NCBI GenBank assembly: GCA_020284085.1
Contig: JACEVL010000772.1
Coordinates: forward strand, 741,215 to 805,214
Length of the DNA: 64,000 bases
DNA from: Aporrectodea caliginosa
Taxonomy: Eukaryota > Annelida > Clitellata > Crassiclitellata > Lumbricidae
Direction: 5' to 3'
Part shown: one piece after another, positions 1 to 11,989 of the stretch
Layout of the letters: each line of letters begins with the position of its first letter
How positions within the stretch are numbered: the stretch's first letter is position 1
Program-made: the position numbers and the translations under genes
Notes under the pieces: generated by a model
Told to the model about the DNA's origin: nothing
Databases searched by the model: none
What the model saw: only the letters and a program-made list of their open reading frames with translations

Positions 1-76
1 TTCTTTCAACGGATTACGATTCTCGACTACGATTTCACTTGAAGCGCCCGACGATTGAGCATTATGATTGTGGCAC

Positions 77-1224
77 TATATGGGTATATTTCACAACAGG
101 CGTCAATTTCAGAAATAGAATTAGAGAAAAATAAAGTCATGCAAAATAAAAAAAAGTCTTATACAAATATTTGACTAGCAGTCCTGAAGCATATTGAGCA
201 GAGCTTAAATTTGACAGATTTGGACTAATTTTTTATTTTAGTTTTTTACTATGTGAAACACATACAACTTTGATTCCTAAATATTTACAACTCCGTTACT
301 TAATAAATACACAATACAATATACGGCCACTGTTTATAATTAGTGATTAATTAGTTTTAAGTGTGCATTAAATTACTACACAGCAACCCAAACTATTTTT
401 ACGACAAATTTTCTACATGTACCATTAAATAAATTCATTTTAATAGAAAATAATGTAACGGAGTTGTAGTAACGCAGTTGTAAAATATTCATAATTAGGT
501 CTCCATGCTTACCGGACGAGTTAAGATACAAAAAATAGTAAGTTTATAATGGCGAGGCTGTCAATTTCAATATTATTTTTGAAAGAAAAAAAATTATTTA
601 TATACGCAAAGTGCAATAATTACCGTCACGGAGTTGTAAATTTTTTTATACTATTACATTACCGGATAAATTTTCGAAAATTGTCAACGGAAGCAAACAT
701 CCATATTGATTTCTTGTTGGTAAATTCAATGCAGACTGGTTCCCTGCTATCGTAGATGCCAATTCAAAAACCGAGAGTTTTCAATTTATTCCCCAGATGG
801 CAGAAAACCATTCGTAACGGTGTTGTAACCAATATTTGAAGACAGAGGGTTTTATTTATTTTATAATTATTTAGTTTGTTAATTAGTTAATAAAAACCAT
901 ATAGAGCAATGGATATAATAAGTTAATGATCTAAAAATTATAAAACATCAGTTAAGCGTTTCAGCTGTTACCCTAACGTAACGTTGAATTGACTCACCAT
1001 TAGAAAGGACAATGCAATATTTCGGGTTAAAATTGGACTTTATAAATTTTTTCTCATACTAATCATCTAAATAATATAATATAAATAAATTTTTATAACT
1101 AATTCATGCTCTACAATGTATTTAAAAATTATAAACGCTAATTTTTATCTTTGTCTAATCCGTCCAAAGGAGAAGACGGAAATATATCTAATTTGCTGCC
1201 GGTTTGTGAAATATACCCATATAT
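77..1224. mobile_element. AT-rich nonautonomous DNA element with inverted ends
   Basis: The motif TATATGGGTATATTTCACAA at 77-96 recurs inverted at 1204-1223, marking terminal inverted repeats around an AT-rich core with no credible ORF. Inside, variants of CGGAGTTGTA recur near 290 (inverted), 458, 629 and 818, roughly every 170-190 bp. The right end is abutted by the element at 1225-2096, which may have inserted into it. The outer border and TSD are not resolved. Confidence 0.5.
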
Positions 1225-2096
1225 CAGGGATGGGCAAATTACACAGTAAAATGTAATTGAATTACAAATTACAAATTACTTTGGAAAATGTAATTGAATT
1301 ACAAATTACAAATTACTTTAGAAATTTGTTTGAAATTACAAATTACAAATTACGTAATTTCAATTACATCAGATTACAAATTACTTGCATAGTTGGGATC
1401 AGGAAATTCAGTCAGGAAACATATGCTTTATTTCCACTGTTATTTCTATTACACTGTGTGAAACAGTTTATTTAATTTTCTCTAAGAAGTACCAACTGTT
1501 CGAACAACTTGTCCTATTATTAATCGGCATATGTTTGACCTTGCATTCAGACTTGCAAAACTATAGGCCTAATGAGTTTGTGTACCAGAACAGATGAAGG
1601 AAGTGCAGAATTAACTTGTATAAATAACATCGTAACAGTTACATAGCTATGAAGATTCATTAGTAAGGTCTACATGGGAGTAACCTGTCACTGGATCGAT
1701 GTATGCACATTTGATCGACGCTCAGTTGTCTTAGTATGCAGACGTTTTGTTGGATGCTAAGACAACTGAGCGTGTGATGGAGTAGCGCAACTCATCTATG
1801 TAACATTTTATGAGCTCGGTCTGACACATGACAAAATTGTATACCATTTCTGACATTAGCTCCAATTTTGTGAAAGCATTCAAATAATTCAGTGTTGCTA
1901 TCGTTCATATCAGAGATACTATAGTGATCAAGATAAGATAATTTGAGATTACAAATTACATGAAAAATTGTAATTCAATTACAAATTATATTGATCCAGA
2001 GCAGCAAATTACAAATTACCAATAGCCTAGGCCTAATACAATTGTAATTCAAATTACGTAATTTCAATTACATCATTAAATTACTGCCCATCCCTG
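1225..2096. mobile_element. hAT-type MITE with CAGGGATGGGC ends
   Basis: Ends are CAGGGATGGGC at 1225 and its inverse GCCCATCCCTG ending at 2096. The flanks CCATATAT (1217-1224) and CTATATAT (2097-2104) agree at 7 of 8 bases, consistent with an 8-bp target duplication. Termini of form YARNG plus an 8-bp duplication fit the hAT superfamily. Both subterminal regions carry many copies of a TAATTGAATTACAAATTAC-like motif. There is no coding capacity. It lies left of the last visible exon of the receptor gene, so probably in its intron. Confidence 0.8.
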
Positions 2097-2179
2097 CTAT
2101 ATATAAGTAATTAGATAGAATTAGGTTTGAAGTGATCCTCAGCCGTGTCTAATTTACTGTGTCATATTTAAAGTTGTAC

Positions 2180-2425
2180 CTTGCAAATTTACGGATTTTG
2201 TCTGTCGATGGTATTGTCCTCTGATGATATTCGACGCATTGCATGTGTATCTGCCACTGTGATTAATCATGATGGTTGGCCCGTTGGTTATTTTACCACT
2301 GCTCTCATCTATCCACGTATAAATCGCCGGGGGATTGGCAGCGACGTTACAGTAGAGCAAAGCAGGAATTTTAATCTGACCGTTGTTGTGACCAATTATA
2401 GTCATATTATCTTTCGTTGGCCAAT
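2180..2425 (-). CDS. Ig domain exon (C2-type) of the SRCR-CUB-Ig gene
   Basis: The exon is 246 bp and encodes 82 residues. The acceptor TTTCTTTCAG precedes it and the donor GTACAAC follows AATTTGCAAG. It is phase 1 at both ends, as usual for shuffled Ig exons. The translation has the Ig landmarks in order: LLYCNV (B-strand cysteine), YTWID (core tryptophan about 12 residues later) and SGRYTCNAS (the F-strand Y-x-C motif). N-glycosylation sequons are NMT, NHS and NAS. It joins in frame to the 402-bp Ig exon upstream (3376-3777). It is the last exon visible in the window and ends in a strong donor, so the gene continues to the left. Confidence 0.85.
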
Positions 2426-3375
2426 CTGAAAGAAACGACGTGAATTGCATACGTAAATCAATTAGAATTACAGCGAGTTATTCAAACACGAATCACGACG
2501 GACTCTTGATTCAAGAAGAGTGGACACCTAGGCCTATCGCCGAGATCTTGTATGTATTTACGTATAAAGCAATACTCTTACTATAGCGCATTAATTTTTT
2601 ATGTGCCTCGCAAAATCTTTGCACATATAACTACAAGTATTTAGATTAGAGGATCTAAACATGCACGTTCAGAGAATGTTTGCAAACATAAAATATGCTG
2701 TTCAAAGTCAAGGGCAGCAATGTAAGTATGTAAGTAGTTTATTCATCACAAAATAAAGCAAAAATTTAAGCAATGCGTCAATAGGAGACTGTTGTACGAG
2801 GTCAGTCCAAGGTATGATACCGACTATGAGCGCGAGTTGATATACGGCAGCACGGCATATGCATATCTCCATCGGCGAAGAGCCCATTTATCGCAGACCC
2901 ATGTAATGTCACTACGTAGTGAGCAGTCAGAATGATGCAATAGAAAGCAGGAGACATTACCGATGAGTCAAAATCGGCTTTGCTAGAACCACTTATCCGG
3001 GAATAGTACTCGTTTTTTGACGAATAGCTTTTTAAGACAAGAAATTCACCAAGTTTCAGTTGCGTGTCGGTGAGCGAGCAACCGATAAAATCGTTTAAAC
3101 TTTGCGAGTAAAATATTCACAAATCATTGGATTTACAGTTTACTGTGTTTGTGCACAGTAAATATAGTTAACAACAATTCAGGATACGATTTATAATAGA
3201 AATATTTTTAGGATAAATCATCTGCTTTACGTGCCTATGGCACTTCGCCATCTAGGCCTACTTCTGTAGTTAGCTCTGACTAACTCATCATTTTCAGTGC
3301 TTAGCCAATTTAGCCTTGTTCAGCAATCCGATGCGTGTGAGAATGAATAACCGATAACTAATAGGCCCTACTTAC
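2426..3375 (-). other. Intron, nothing recognised
   Basis: This lies between the last two Ig exons. There is no credible ORF, terminal repeat or microsatellite of note. Confidence 0.5.
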
Positions 3376-3777
3376 ATAAAACGTCTACGGGTTCGGTGCT
3401 GAAAGGTATTTCGATTGGAGAGTACGCTCTTATGTCGGAAATGTTGGAAAAGAAATCACAAACGATGTTGCATGTATAGCGCGGAATTCCTCCAACGGAC
3501 GCCTTCACAAGCACATAAGAAGAAGTATTGGAAGTGTCGGTGCTAGAGACGATGTTTCCCTGTGATGTCCAATAGGTTTTCAAAATACGCATCTCCACGA
3601 CAGGACCTCCACTGTGCAAGTAGTAAGTTAAGACAAGTGAAGAATATGAATACGTCTCAATGAAAGAATACCATTCTGTGAAAGATGGATTGCAGGATAT
3701 TGCTATCTCTTCGTCTCTTATTATATCCGTCACTATTGTTGTGGAATTCGTGCCTTTGGTTGACCTCAGTTGAAGAT
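3376..3777 (-). CDS. Ig-like domain exon, 402 bp
   Basis: The acceptor TTTCCTTGTGCAG precedes 3777 and the donor GTAAGTAG follows TTTTAT. Phase is 1-1 and 134 residues are encoded. It contains AISCNPSFTEW (first cysteine and tryptophan), a strand-like LVLTYYLHSGGPVVEM, and GGIPRYTCNIVC near the end, matching the Ig Y-x-C motif with an extra cysteine. Sequons NST, NTS and NIS predict glycosylation. The length equals that of the neighbouring exon 9492-9893 exactly, which suggests the two arose by exon duplication and then diverged. The Ig-fold assignment rests on cysteine and strand pattern only. Confidence 0.8.
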
Positions 3778-4383
3778 CTGCACAAGGAAATAAATTACAT
3801 AATAAAATAATGTAGGCTCATATAAGATAATTATACAGTTTTATGTACAAAAGCAGTTCGATTACGTTAGCAATGTCTTCATTATTACACCATGCAAACG
3901 ACATAATGATTCTGGAATACGAAATAAAACGGTAAAACATATGTAAAGAAGCAGTTGTCGTGTCGTCATAATTACTGCATAGAGAAGTACGTTAATGGAT
4001 TGCTATATTGTAGAGACATGACTGATCTTGTGAGCAAGATTTTTGGCCCACTATGTGACAGCGTTTCGTTGACAGACATTGGACGTGCTAACTGCGCGAT
4101 TGTTATTCTTGCAACTTCGATACGAGGTGCGAAAATCCATGTCGACAGATGTTTCCATGGGCGCTGTATAAATCCCGAAATTTCAATTCTACAATTGCTA
4201 GGCCAATATCTATGAACGTATAATTACTGATTTAGTATTTTAGTCTATACAAGTGCGCAATTGAGGGCGAAAATATTGACTAACGGATGGCAGTGTGAAC
4301 GTTATATAAACTTAGGCTTGATCGGCGTAGAAGATTTTAACTCCGCAATTAAAAATCTGTATAACAGTTGGTTGATGTAGCAG
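3778..4383 (-). other. Intron, nothing recognised
   Basis: An ORF of 86 codons at 3955-4215 (+) has no recognisable domain and no splice context. I see no other feature here. Confidence 0.4.
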
Positions 4384-5030
<647 letters not shown>

Positions 5031-5104
5031 AAATTTGTAACGCGCGCAAGGTCACAAAATGTGAATCTCAGGAGTAAATAGTGAGCCGCCAAGAGAAGAT
5101 GCGG

Positions 5105-5935
5105 TTAGATATCAAAGGATAAATATTGTTTTGAGCCGCTTTTTGAAGGAAGGGAGTGAATTTGAGCTACCAAGAGAGCGGAATCGATTCCATTCCCTGG
5201 AGGGAGAGGCGTGGAATGCACGAGATCCTATAACTGCTCTGCATCGCGGCTCAGCTAAGAGACCCGTACTTGATGATCGCAGGCAACGAGGAGAGCTGTA
5301 AGGAGTTAGTTGTGAATGAAGACAGGGAGTGGTGCTTGTGCTGAAGGCTTTGTAGGTCAAACAGACCAATATAAATTTTATTCTGAATGTTGAACATAAA
5401 GCCATGGCAGCTGATGGATTTGGACTGAGGAGGAGCTTATTCGTTGTGGGACACGCAGCATTACGCGAGCTGAGGTGTTTTAGAGTTTAAGATGCGTTGC
5501 AGCCTGTTGAGTTCAAGGTCTGAGAAACACACAAAAACATATTTAATTAGCATAATCAAGGCCAGAGGAAACAAGGGAACAGGTTATGGTCTGTGGTATA
5601 TTCTTAGTCAGAGTCGACGTGATGTGACGTATTTCCCTGAAATGATAAAAAAACAAGCTTTAAAAAAATTTGTTTTGCGCTGTCAGAATGAAAGTGAGCT
5701 TTCTGTCCAGAGTTACCCGAAGTGTTTTGACAGTATCTAATTGTGGCATAGCAGTGCCTGAGAGGTCGATGCTAGAAGCGAAGGGAGAGAACGCAGGCGT
5801 TGGCGTCATCAAGCGTGGTAGGCGTGGTGATGAGTCAAGAGGTGTCAGCTTGTACCTTTGGTTACTAAGCGCTCGCATGCTAGAGACTGGGTCTTACGGC
5901 GGTGTGCTGATAGTGCCACATGGTTTAGGGTGAAG
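5105..5935 (-). mobile_element. Non-LTR retrotransposon remnant, C-terminal end
   Basis: On the minus strand, 5112-5405 encodes a degenerate version of the C-terminal region shared by CR1/L2-like reverse transcriptase ORFs: FKxxLLTYKA gives RIKFILVCLTYKAF, followed by LTPYSSPRCLRSSSTGLL and a SLPSFKKRLKT ending. Further upstream on the same strand (5660-5760), a piece reading TLRVTLDRKLTF resembles the LGVTLDRxLTF segment after the reverse transcriptase core. The parts are out of frame, so this is a dead 5'-truncated copy. The ATT block downstream may be its tail or a separate repeat. Confidence 0.65.
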
Positions 5936-6717
5936 GTACCTCGCCATCTTGTGTCTCTCCATCAGCTGCTAGGTATAATGTCTGATTAGACTAAATTATA
6001 CTAGATTAGATTAATTGAACTAGTCTTCCAAATATATTTGTTTTAATGCTATATAGTACTTTTAATTAGGCCTATAACTTTAAAGTAACAACTTCAGTAG
6101 CGTCGGTCTTTAACTTAATGCACAGGGCATCATTGCGCATCAACCGATGGCCAAAAACGTAATCAGGTCAACATTCAGCTTCAGACGTGATTGGTGAGAC
6201 ATAATTCGGCTTAGTTAAAAGGTATTTAGTAACATACACTGTGTCCACGATAAAGTAGACCCCTAGACTTTGTTAAATATCTTGGTCAATTGCACTACTA
6301 TAGGTACTAAATTTGGTGCACATGAACTTCAGTCTATTCTATCTAAACCTTGCAAATTTTATTACAATTGATGCAACGGTTACGATGATATACCCTTATG
6401 AAATTGGGTGGTTCAGGAACCAAGTTACCAACACGTAAAACGCATCGACAGATGCGTGCGCGGCTGATCATCCTGACTCAGCACCAATTCTCCGACAGCA
6501 TTGATATTTGTTTGCGTCCATGGTTTTGTTTGCGTCTCGTGGTTTCCTTGCAACTGATCCGGTTGTGGCAATCTTTTTTAACAGCTTGCTGACACCATCT
6601 AGGGACCAATTTTTCATTGGAAATTCTGTAATGAGTCTCCTACGCCATACCCCTTCGTCTCTCTCAACTCCTTGATTAAACTCTTGTCCTCTGCACTGAA
6701 AACCATTTCTTTACAAC

Positions 6718-6748
6718 CAACTACTGTTACTGTTACTGTTACTGTTAC
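6718..6748. repeat. Short (TTACTG)n microsatellite
   Basis: About four copies of ACTGTT in tandem. The surrounding 5936-7006 holds no recognised gene. Confidence 0.6.
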
Positions 6749-7006
6749 GTAAAACAGGTCTCGTAGTCTAATAATAGTTTCCGAAAATGACGCTTATAAA
6801 CAACAGCCTATCCCTGCGGTAGCCAGAAAAATGACGTAATTCAACAGGCGGTAGCATCCGCGACCCACGATTACACCAACGCTGAAAGTTCCTCATTGAT
6901 ATAAGATGACGCACATCAGGATATTCTTCAAAATTAATCTCCGGGTGCGGGTAGAATATCTGGCAATGGTCGATCGATAAATCGCAGCTCCACCATTGAC
7001 TACCAG

Positions 7007-8834
7007 TAGGGTGGTCCAAAAACATAAAAGTAAAGCTAGGGGCCAAGATACCCCCTACATTTTTTACACTTGTTATTTGTATTATCCTGGCAAAATTTCA
7101 GCTTTTTACTCCTACTGGAAGACGGTGCTCAATGACAGAAACTTACACCATTGTAATCGTCATGTAAAAGCAAAATGTGTTACAAATTGTTATCATCTTG
7201 GTAACTTTCTTATGGAATTATGCAGCTATGTTCTCTTACTAACTTTTATATTTAGGACTCACTGGACAGTTCTTATTACAGATTTTGCTGTCTACTTCCT
7301 GTTCATTACCAGACATTGTACTGAAATTTATTTTCATTGATATATGCACAAACGGTTCTGTGTATGCAACTCATAATTCTAGAATTCTTTGATTGCATTT
7401 AATTCTGCAGCATTTAGTACATTGATATATACATACAAACAATATATGTATATATGTACAGATATTATATATATATACATAAATACATACATAAAGACAT
7501 ACATACATACATAAATACAAAGCTAAAAATGAACATGCTGATTCCGTAATAGGCGAATCTATACCAGATTGTCCCTTGGTGGTTAACAGGGCTGGTAAAC
7601 TGCTTTCCGAGATTTTTGAAAGCACTTAACCGCTTATCAGTGCTGGTTTCTGAAGGTGACAAAGATAACCTGCTAGGAATTCTAAAGTTGGCCTCTGGAA
7701 GAGGACTTAATGAAGCCAAGTCTATTTATGATCTGCTGGAAGCATGAAAGTTGACTGAAAAAGTTCAAGTCATGAGTTTGTGAACACTGGTCGCTTGAAT
7801 GGAGCATGTGTTCTTCTGAAAAATATAACTGGTCGAGAGCTCCTGCGATTGGCTTGATGTCACCCTTTCATGGAACTGATCTTAGATATGGATTTCACTC
7901 TTGAGCCTTTAAGTTATCTAAAAATACCAATATTCGAGAGTTTTAAGGCTGTTTGGGAAATGTGACATATGACAATTCCAAAGTCTGGAGCCAAATTCTG
8001 AAACAGATAATTTCCGTGAATCCACCATCACCTGCCTCAACAATGAGGCTGGAAGGAAATGGCAGAAGATGAAGATTGTGCAGATTGTCCAATGAGTCCA
8101 GTGAACGGATTGTGAGAGGTAGGGCAAACAGACTTCATGAGGTAGCAAGTTTAAGAGATTTTGCTACAAAGAGCAATTTTGTTACAAAAAGCAAAGCTAC
8201 TCCAGTCCCTGAAGTAGGTGTTTCATTTCTCAACCTTCCACCAGACGTGAGAACGCAGACCAGGCGTTAGAATGCAGAATATCAACATTCAACATGGAAA
8301 GAAATGGATTGGAGCATTGCGTGTCAGTCGAACACGGTGTCAAACTCTTTGAAGAATTCAGCAGCCTCCTTCACATGATGAGGAAAGTTGTTGCCTTTCT
8401 CCTGCAAGTTTTTGAGGCAAACAGAATGGCTGTTCCCACTGATACTACGAAGAATTCTTCTATGCATGCATTGCTGAAGAAATGAAGTTCTGCGACGCAT
8501 ACTTCTTGGGACATCATTTGAGAGTTGTTGATTGTTTATATGTTTCCTTGCAGCAAATAATATTGCTAACATGATATAACTACTGACTGTGTATATTGGT
8601 AAATTAATAATCTGATCATAATTTAAAATTTCAAGATCTTATGCGTATTTTCTAACCAAACGCACTATATGGTAAAGGGGTACAGGGAGAGGGTCCGTGA
8701 GCACCGTCTTCCAATTGGAGTAGGAAGCTGAAATTTTGCCAGAATGATACTATTAACAGGTGTAAAAAACTGAGGGGGTATCTTGGACGCTAGCTTGAAC
8801 TTCATATTTTACCATGTGACCATGAACCACCCTA
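7007..8834. mobile_element. TIR transposon with perfect 8-bp TSD carrying a decayed transposase-like gene
   Basis: The element starts TAGGGTGGTCC and ends, inverted, GGAACCACCCTA-like. The direct repeat ACTACCAG flanks it exactly (6999-7006 and 8835-8842). Terminal inverted repeats of about 130 bp share CAAGATACCCCCT, TGGCAAAATTTCAGCTT and GGAAGACGGTGCTCA. The TAGGG terminus fits YARNG and, with the 8-bp TSD, suggests the hAT superfamily. The 1.83-kb body holds a broken transposase-like gene (next entry) and a (CATA)n patch near 7420-7520. It is inserted in an intron of the SRCR-CUB-Ig gene. Confidence 0.9.
7540..8010 (+). pseudogene. Decayed transposase-like gene (RLPxLVSG/CRHH family, copy 1)
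   Basis: Conceptual translation with several stops shows RLSVLVSEGDKDNLLGILKL and then ASGRGLNEAKSIYDLLEA. Later blocks resemble the 'GAC...leq..laCRHH..E' region: a PFMELILDMDF segment near 7865 and IPIFESFKAVWEM near 7925. The same blocks, in the same order, occur in the copies at 39 kb and 61 kb. I know such proteins from memory as uncharacterised repeat-encoded proteins in invertebrate genomes and cannot give a family name. The value here is that this copy sits inside clear TIRs and a TSD. Confidence 0.65.
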
Positions 8835-8905
8835 ACTACCAGTATAGTTCAATGAAAGCGGCAGCTTCTGCTCCGCCTATATGTCGAATTATCCGGCTGG
8901 AGAGT

Positions 8906-8910
<5 letters not shown>

Positions 8911-8968
<58 letters not shown>

Positions 8969-9015
8969 CAGGGCAAATGTCTTCACACACAGTACATGCA
9001 GATTGCAGTCTATAG

Positions 9016-9056
<41 letters not shown>
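8911..9056. repeat. (TA)n and (CA)n microsatellites
   Basis: (TA)n runs at about 8911-8960 and (CA)n at about 9018-9055. They lie just right of the TIR transposon, in the intron. Confidence 0.95.
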
Positions 9057-9059
<3 letters not shown>

Positions 9060-9491
9060 CCTATTTAGGTCCTAATTGCTAGTTATTCAGAGTCCTGGAG
9101 TCCTGGTCCGTATACGGTAGCTTTCGCTCTCGTAGCAAGCGTAGAAGTGTGCGCCAGAAGTATACGCTCACCGACTTACATATTCTAGCAGAAAATTAAT
9201 TTAAGAAATTAAGGACTTATTTTAAGAAAGTAATAGAAAGTTTTTTAATTGAACTCATAACCACGTACTGCCATAGCAATTATTATAAAGTTATACGAAG
9301 ACTAAAAGTAACGAAAAAGACAATGGATTAGGCGTAAGTATGCAAACATCGATACGAACAAGAGACAGTTGAAGCCCCATATACAAGATAACTTATAATA
9401 TATATGTAGGTACATCCGGTAAAGTGCAGTATCGATTAATTTTATAGGTATATGCATTGCAGGTACCACAGTAAAGTAATGAAGCACTTAC

Positions 9492-9893
9492 TGACTGGTG
9501 CTAGAATTGCTCTTGCTGATGACAAAGTCGAGTCTGTACAAACCAAACTGCCAGCCAGATGATACAGATTGTGAGCAGGTTCAACCACGATCAGATTGCA
9601 TGATCCTGGTCCCAAAGTTTCTGTCTTAAACCAAGAACTATAAGGCACTGAAGTGATTACTCCGCAAGTCGCATTTGTAATTGTATAGTTGCTTTGACTT
9701 TCTTCCTGATATATCCAACATTGCCATCCCCATTGCCACCACCATCTCTTTGTTTCTAAACTTATTTTACTTATGAGAGTCCACCAGGGAAGATACTTTG
9801 ATGCAGAAGTACAATTGAAGATTACGGAGTCATCCTTGTCAGAGCGAGGAAAGGCGCTTGAAGGTTTCTTAGTTAAACCTCCGATTATACTGT
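9492..9893 (-). CDS. Ig-like domain exon, 402 bp (first Ig of the gene)
   Basis: The acceptor TTTATTTTTCAG precedes 9893 and the donor GTAAGTGC follows CACCAGTCA. It is phase 1-1, 134 codons, fully open although it contains no early methionine. Features: VIFNCTSAS (first cysteine), LPWWTLISK (tryptophans), an unusual tryptophan cluster RWWWQWGWQCWIYQEE in the middle, GPGSCNLIVV, and AGSLVCTDS near the end as the candidate partner cysteine. Sequons NCT, NYT and NAT are present. It joins upstream to the CUB exon in phase and downstream to the equally long exon 3376-3777. The Ig call is from cysteine/tryptophan pattern and gene context. Confidence 0.78.
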
Positions 9894-10439
9894 CTGAAAA
9901 ATAAAGAAAATGTTACATTTTATCTCGGATTTTTACATTGAGAGCATCAGAGACTTTCATATTACCTGCCAGATGTTTATCTTATATTTTTTTATATTTT
10001 ACACAATAAACCATATTTCTGAACTTGAATATTGTTCCTACAGGAACAGTAATCGTAAACTGCAAAATCATGAAGTGCTACATAAAAGCTAAGCGCATGC
10101 TGCAGTTTATACAAAGGCGCTGCGAATCCAAATGAAGAACGAAATTCATGTTTCCAGAAGATCAGGGGCAGTAGGGTTATCAAATGCTTTGTTTATTTGA
10201 ATTAATTTAACATAAGAAGTTAGTAAAAGCTAGGTAATTATAATAAGCTGCGTTAGATTGAGGATAAAGAGGCGCTATAATATTGATTTAATTAATTTAA
10301 ATGTGAAACCAAACGGCAAGTAACTGGCTAATTACGTAATGGTAAATACGTGGACTAGTTACCCCAGTGATCGGATAATTTAAGTAGTTATCCAGTCTAC
10401 ATAAATCACCGTAATTGAAGTGCCGGAAAGCCCGCAACC

Positions 10440-10990
10440 CGCGATTATTTCATTTCTTTCATTGTGGTTATTACATCATTGTAAGACTGGATCAGAGCCA
10501 CTCCACGTTCTGCGCAGTCATTGACGACAATCAACAGTTTGACATTTGCCTTCATTGACTGGAAAGTTCGGTCCAGTGGCCAGTAAGCAGAAGGCTTTAA
10601 TAGGAAGGCTTTGGCTTGTACTTGACCCAGTGTAGTAAGAAGCCCAAGCAGTTTTCAAGACCACTTTGTAACATACGACTCTAGTGGAGTGTGCTGATCG
10701 AAGGATTTCCTGTCCAGACGTTTCATGGGTAGCAGATTAGGTGGGTGAGTATAAGGTTGTTTTACCAGAGCAGCCTTGGTGTGTTCAATCACACGCTCAT
10801 AAAACGCAATTTTCTCGGAGAAATACCACAAATTACTAATGAATGCCTCCACTGCTGCTTCTCTCGTGGCATGCTCTGGTAATCATGAATCTGTGCAAGA
10901 AACTTGAAATCATTGAATGGTGACAACTCTGCTTACTTGAAAATGGTTGGCTAGGCCTACGTAGTTTTGCGAGTCTCCTTTCGTTAAGAT
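10440..10990 (-). pseudogene. Decayed transposase-like gene, C-terminal part (copy 2)
   Basis: The minus-strand translation gives SNLWYFSEKIAFYERVIEH, then PPNLLPMKRLDRKSF, then, after stops and frame changes, KLLIVVNDCAERGVALIQSY. The last block matches the NDRAKRSMALIKKL block of the copy at 38.8-39.0 kb. It is the C-terminal third of the same family as the copies at 7.5, 39 and 61 kb. No terminal repeats were found around it. It lies in an intron of the receptor gene. Confidence 0.65.
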
Positions 10991-11712
10991 TTATTCAACC
11001 GCGATGTACTTGAACTTGAAGGAACTTCTTAAGTAGCCTACTGCATTTTTAGAAAGAGCACGTCTTCTTGATTTGCCATCGAAGTCATCGCATCTTTTCG
11101 TGAGATGTCTAAAGTTAATTTAAATCCATTATCCACCTAACAACTATTACTCGTTGAATCAGTAAACATCTTGGCTCATGAGATTCATCAGGACTCCAGT
11201 TTGGGAGTCCAGGCCCGAAAATATGCTTGTCAGGCATCTCTAATAGCCAATATTGTGGGGAACTCCTGGTTGATGCCACGGTAGCTGCTTTTTTGTCACA
11301 TTATGAGCTTTTATTGCGCAAAATGAAAAGACATGTGCTGTAAGCTTATTTCATATGCAATGATTATTTAACAATAATAACGATTCTCGAATCATGCTAA
11401 ATTAGCGATATAAAGAGCAACAGTGAACGATCCAATTGTAGGCCTATATATGAAAGAATTGCAAGGTACATGAACATATGTACTTACATGCTTAAATACA
11501 TTCAAACATACATAAGCAAATACACTCACACATAATTAGTTTAGTTACAGTACTGCAAACGCAAGTTCATGCAATAAAGGTTCATGTGGACAGTGGCTGT
11601 TTTCACAGCAAATTAATGTCCTATATGTTAAGTTTCTTTTTCCGATCACGACATTTTTTATTTTGAACATTCATTAATAACCATGCATGAGCCGTGATAT
11701 CGATTTTTTTAC

Positions 11713-11875
11713 CTGATGTGATATTGTACGTAAGACTGAAACCTCCGTAGGTAGTATAACTATTTGTGTGAAAATACACTTTCACAAGGGTGCACGAGGA
11801 TATCGTCAAAATTGCAGGAAACTCGAATCCCGAATAACGTGGCGATCTAAAGGCGTTTCTAGATTCACAAGTAAT
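11713..11875 (-). CDS. CUB domain exon, second half
   Basis: The acceptor TTTGTGGTTTGCAG precedes 11875 and the donor GTAAAAAAATC follows ACATCAG. Phase is 0 in and 1 out; 163 bp. It encodes the C-terminal half of a CUB domain: FEFPAILTISSCTLVKVYF then HTNSYTTYGGFSLTYNIT, which fits the CUB pattern of a beta-strand 'LxVxFxTN' and a 'GFxxxY' ending. It joins in frame to the first half 12.4 kb upstream (24254-24426), giving RHDWVT followed by ITCESRN at the position where CUB domains have DYVxI. The usual CG before the last strands is replaced by SG, and an extra cysteine appears in ISSC, so the disulphide pattern differs from the standard four-cysteine CUB. The open frame also extends 5' of this acceptor, but only this border matches the partner phase. 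Confidence 0.8.
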
Positions 11876-11989
11876 CTGCAAACCACAAACACAGCCAAAC
11901 TCTGTGTAAAGGGGGAACAAGATTCTGCGTCGTTGAAAGACCAACATCCGAGTATTAGATTCCTGTAAACACCGTTATATGGAAAGCCC

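Noticed and set aside
11876..11947. Extending the second CUB exon 5' to include the open frame MLVFQRRR...
   Set aside because: The acceptor at 11875 gives exact phase and domain continuity with the first CUB half; the extension has no CUB-like pattern.
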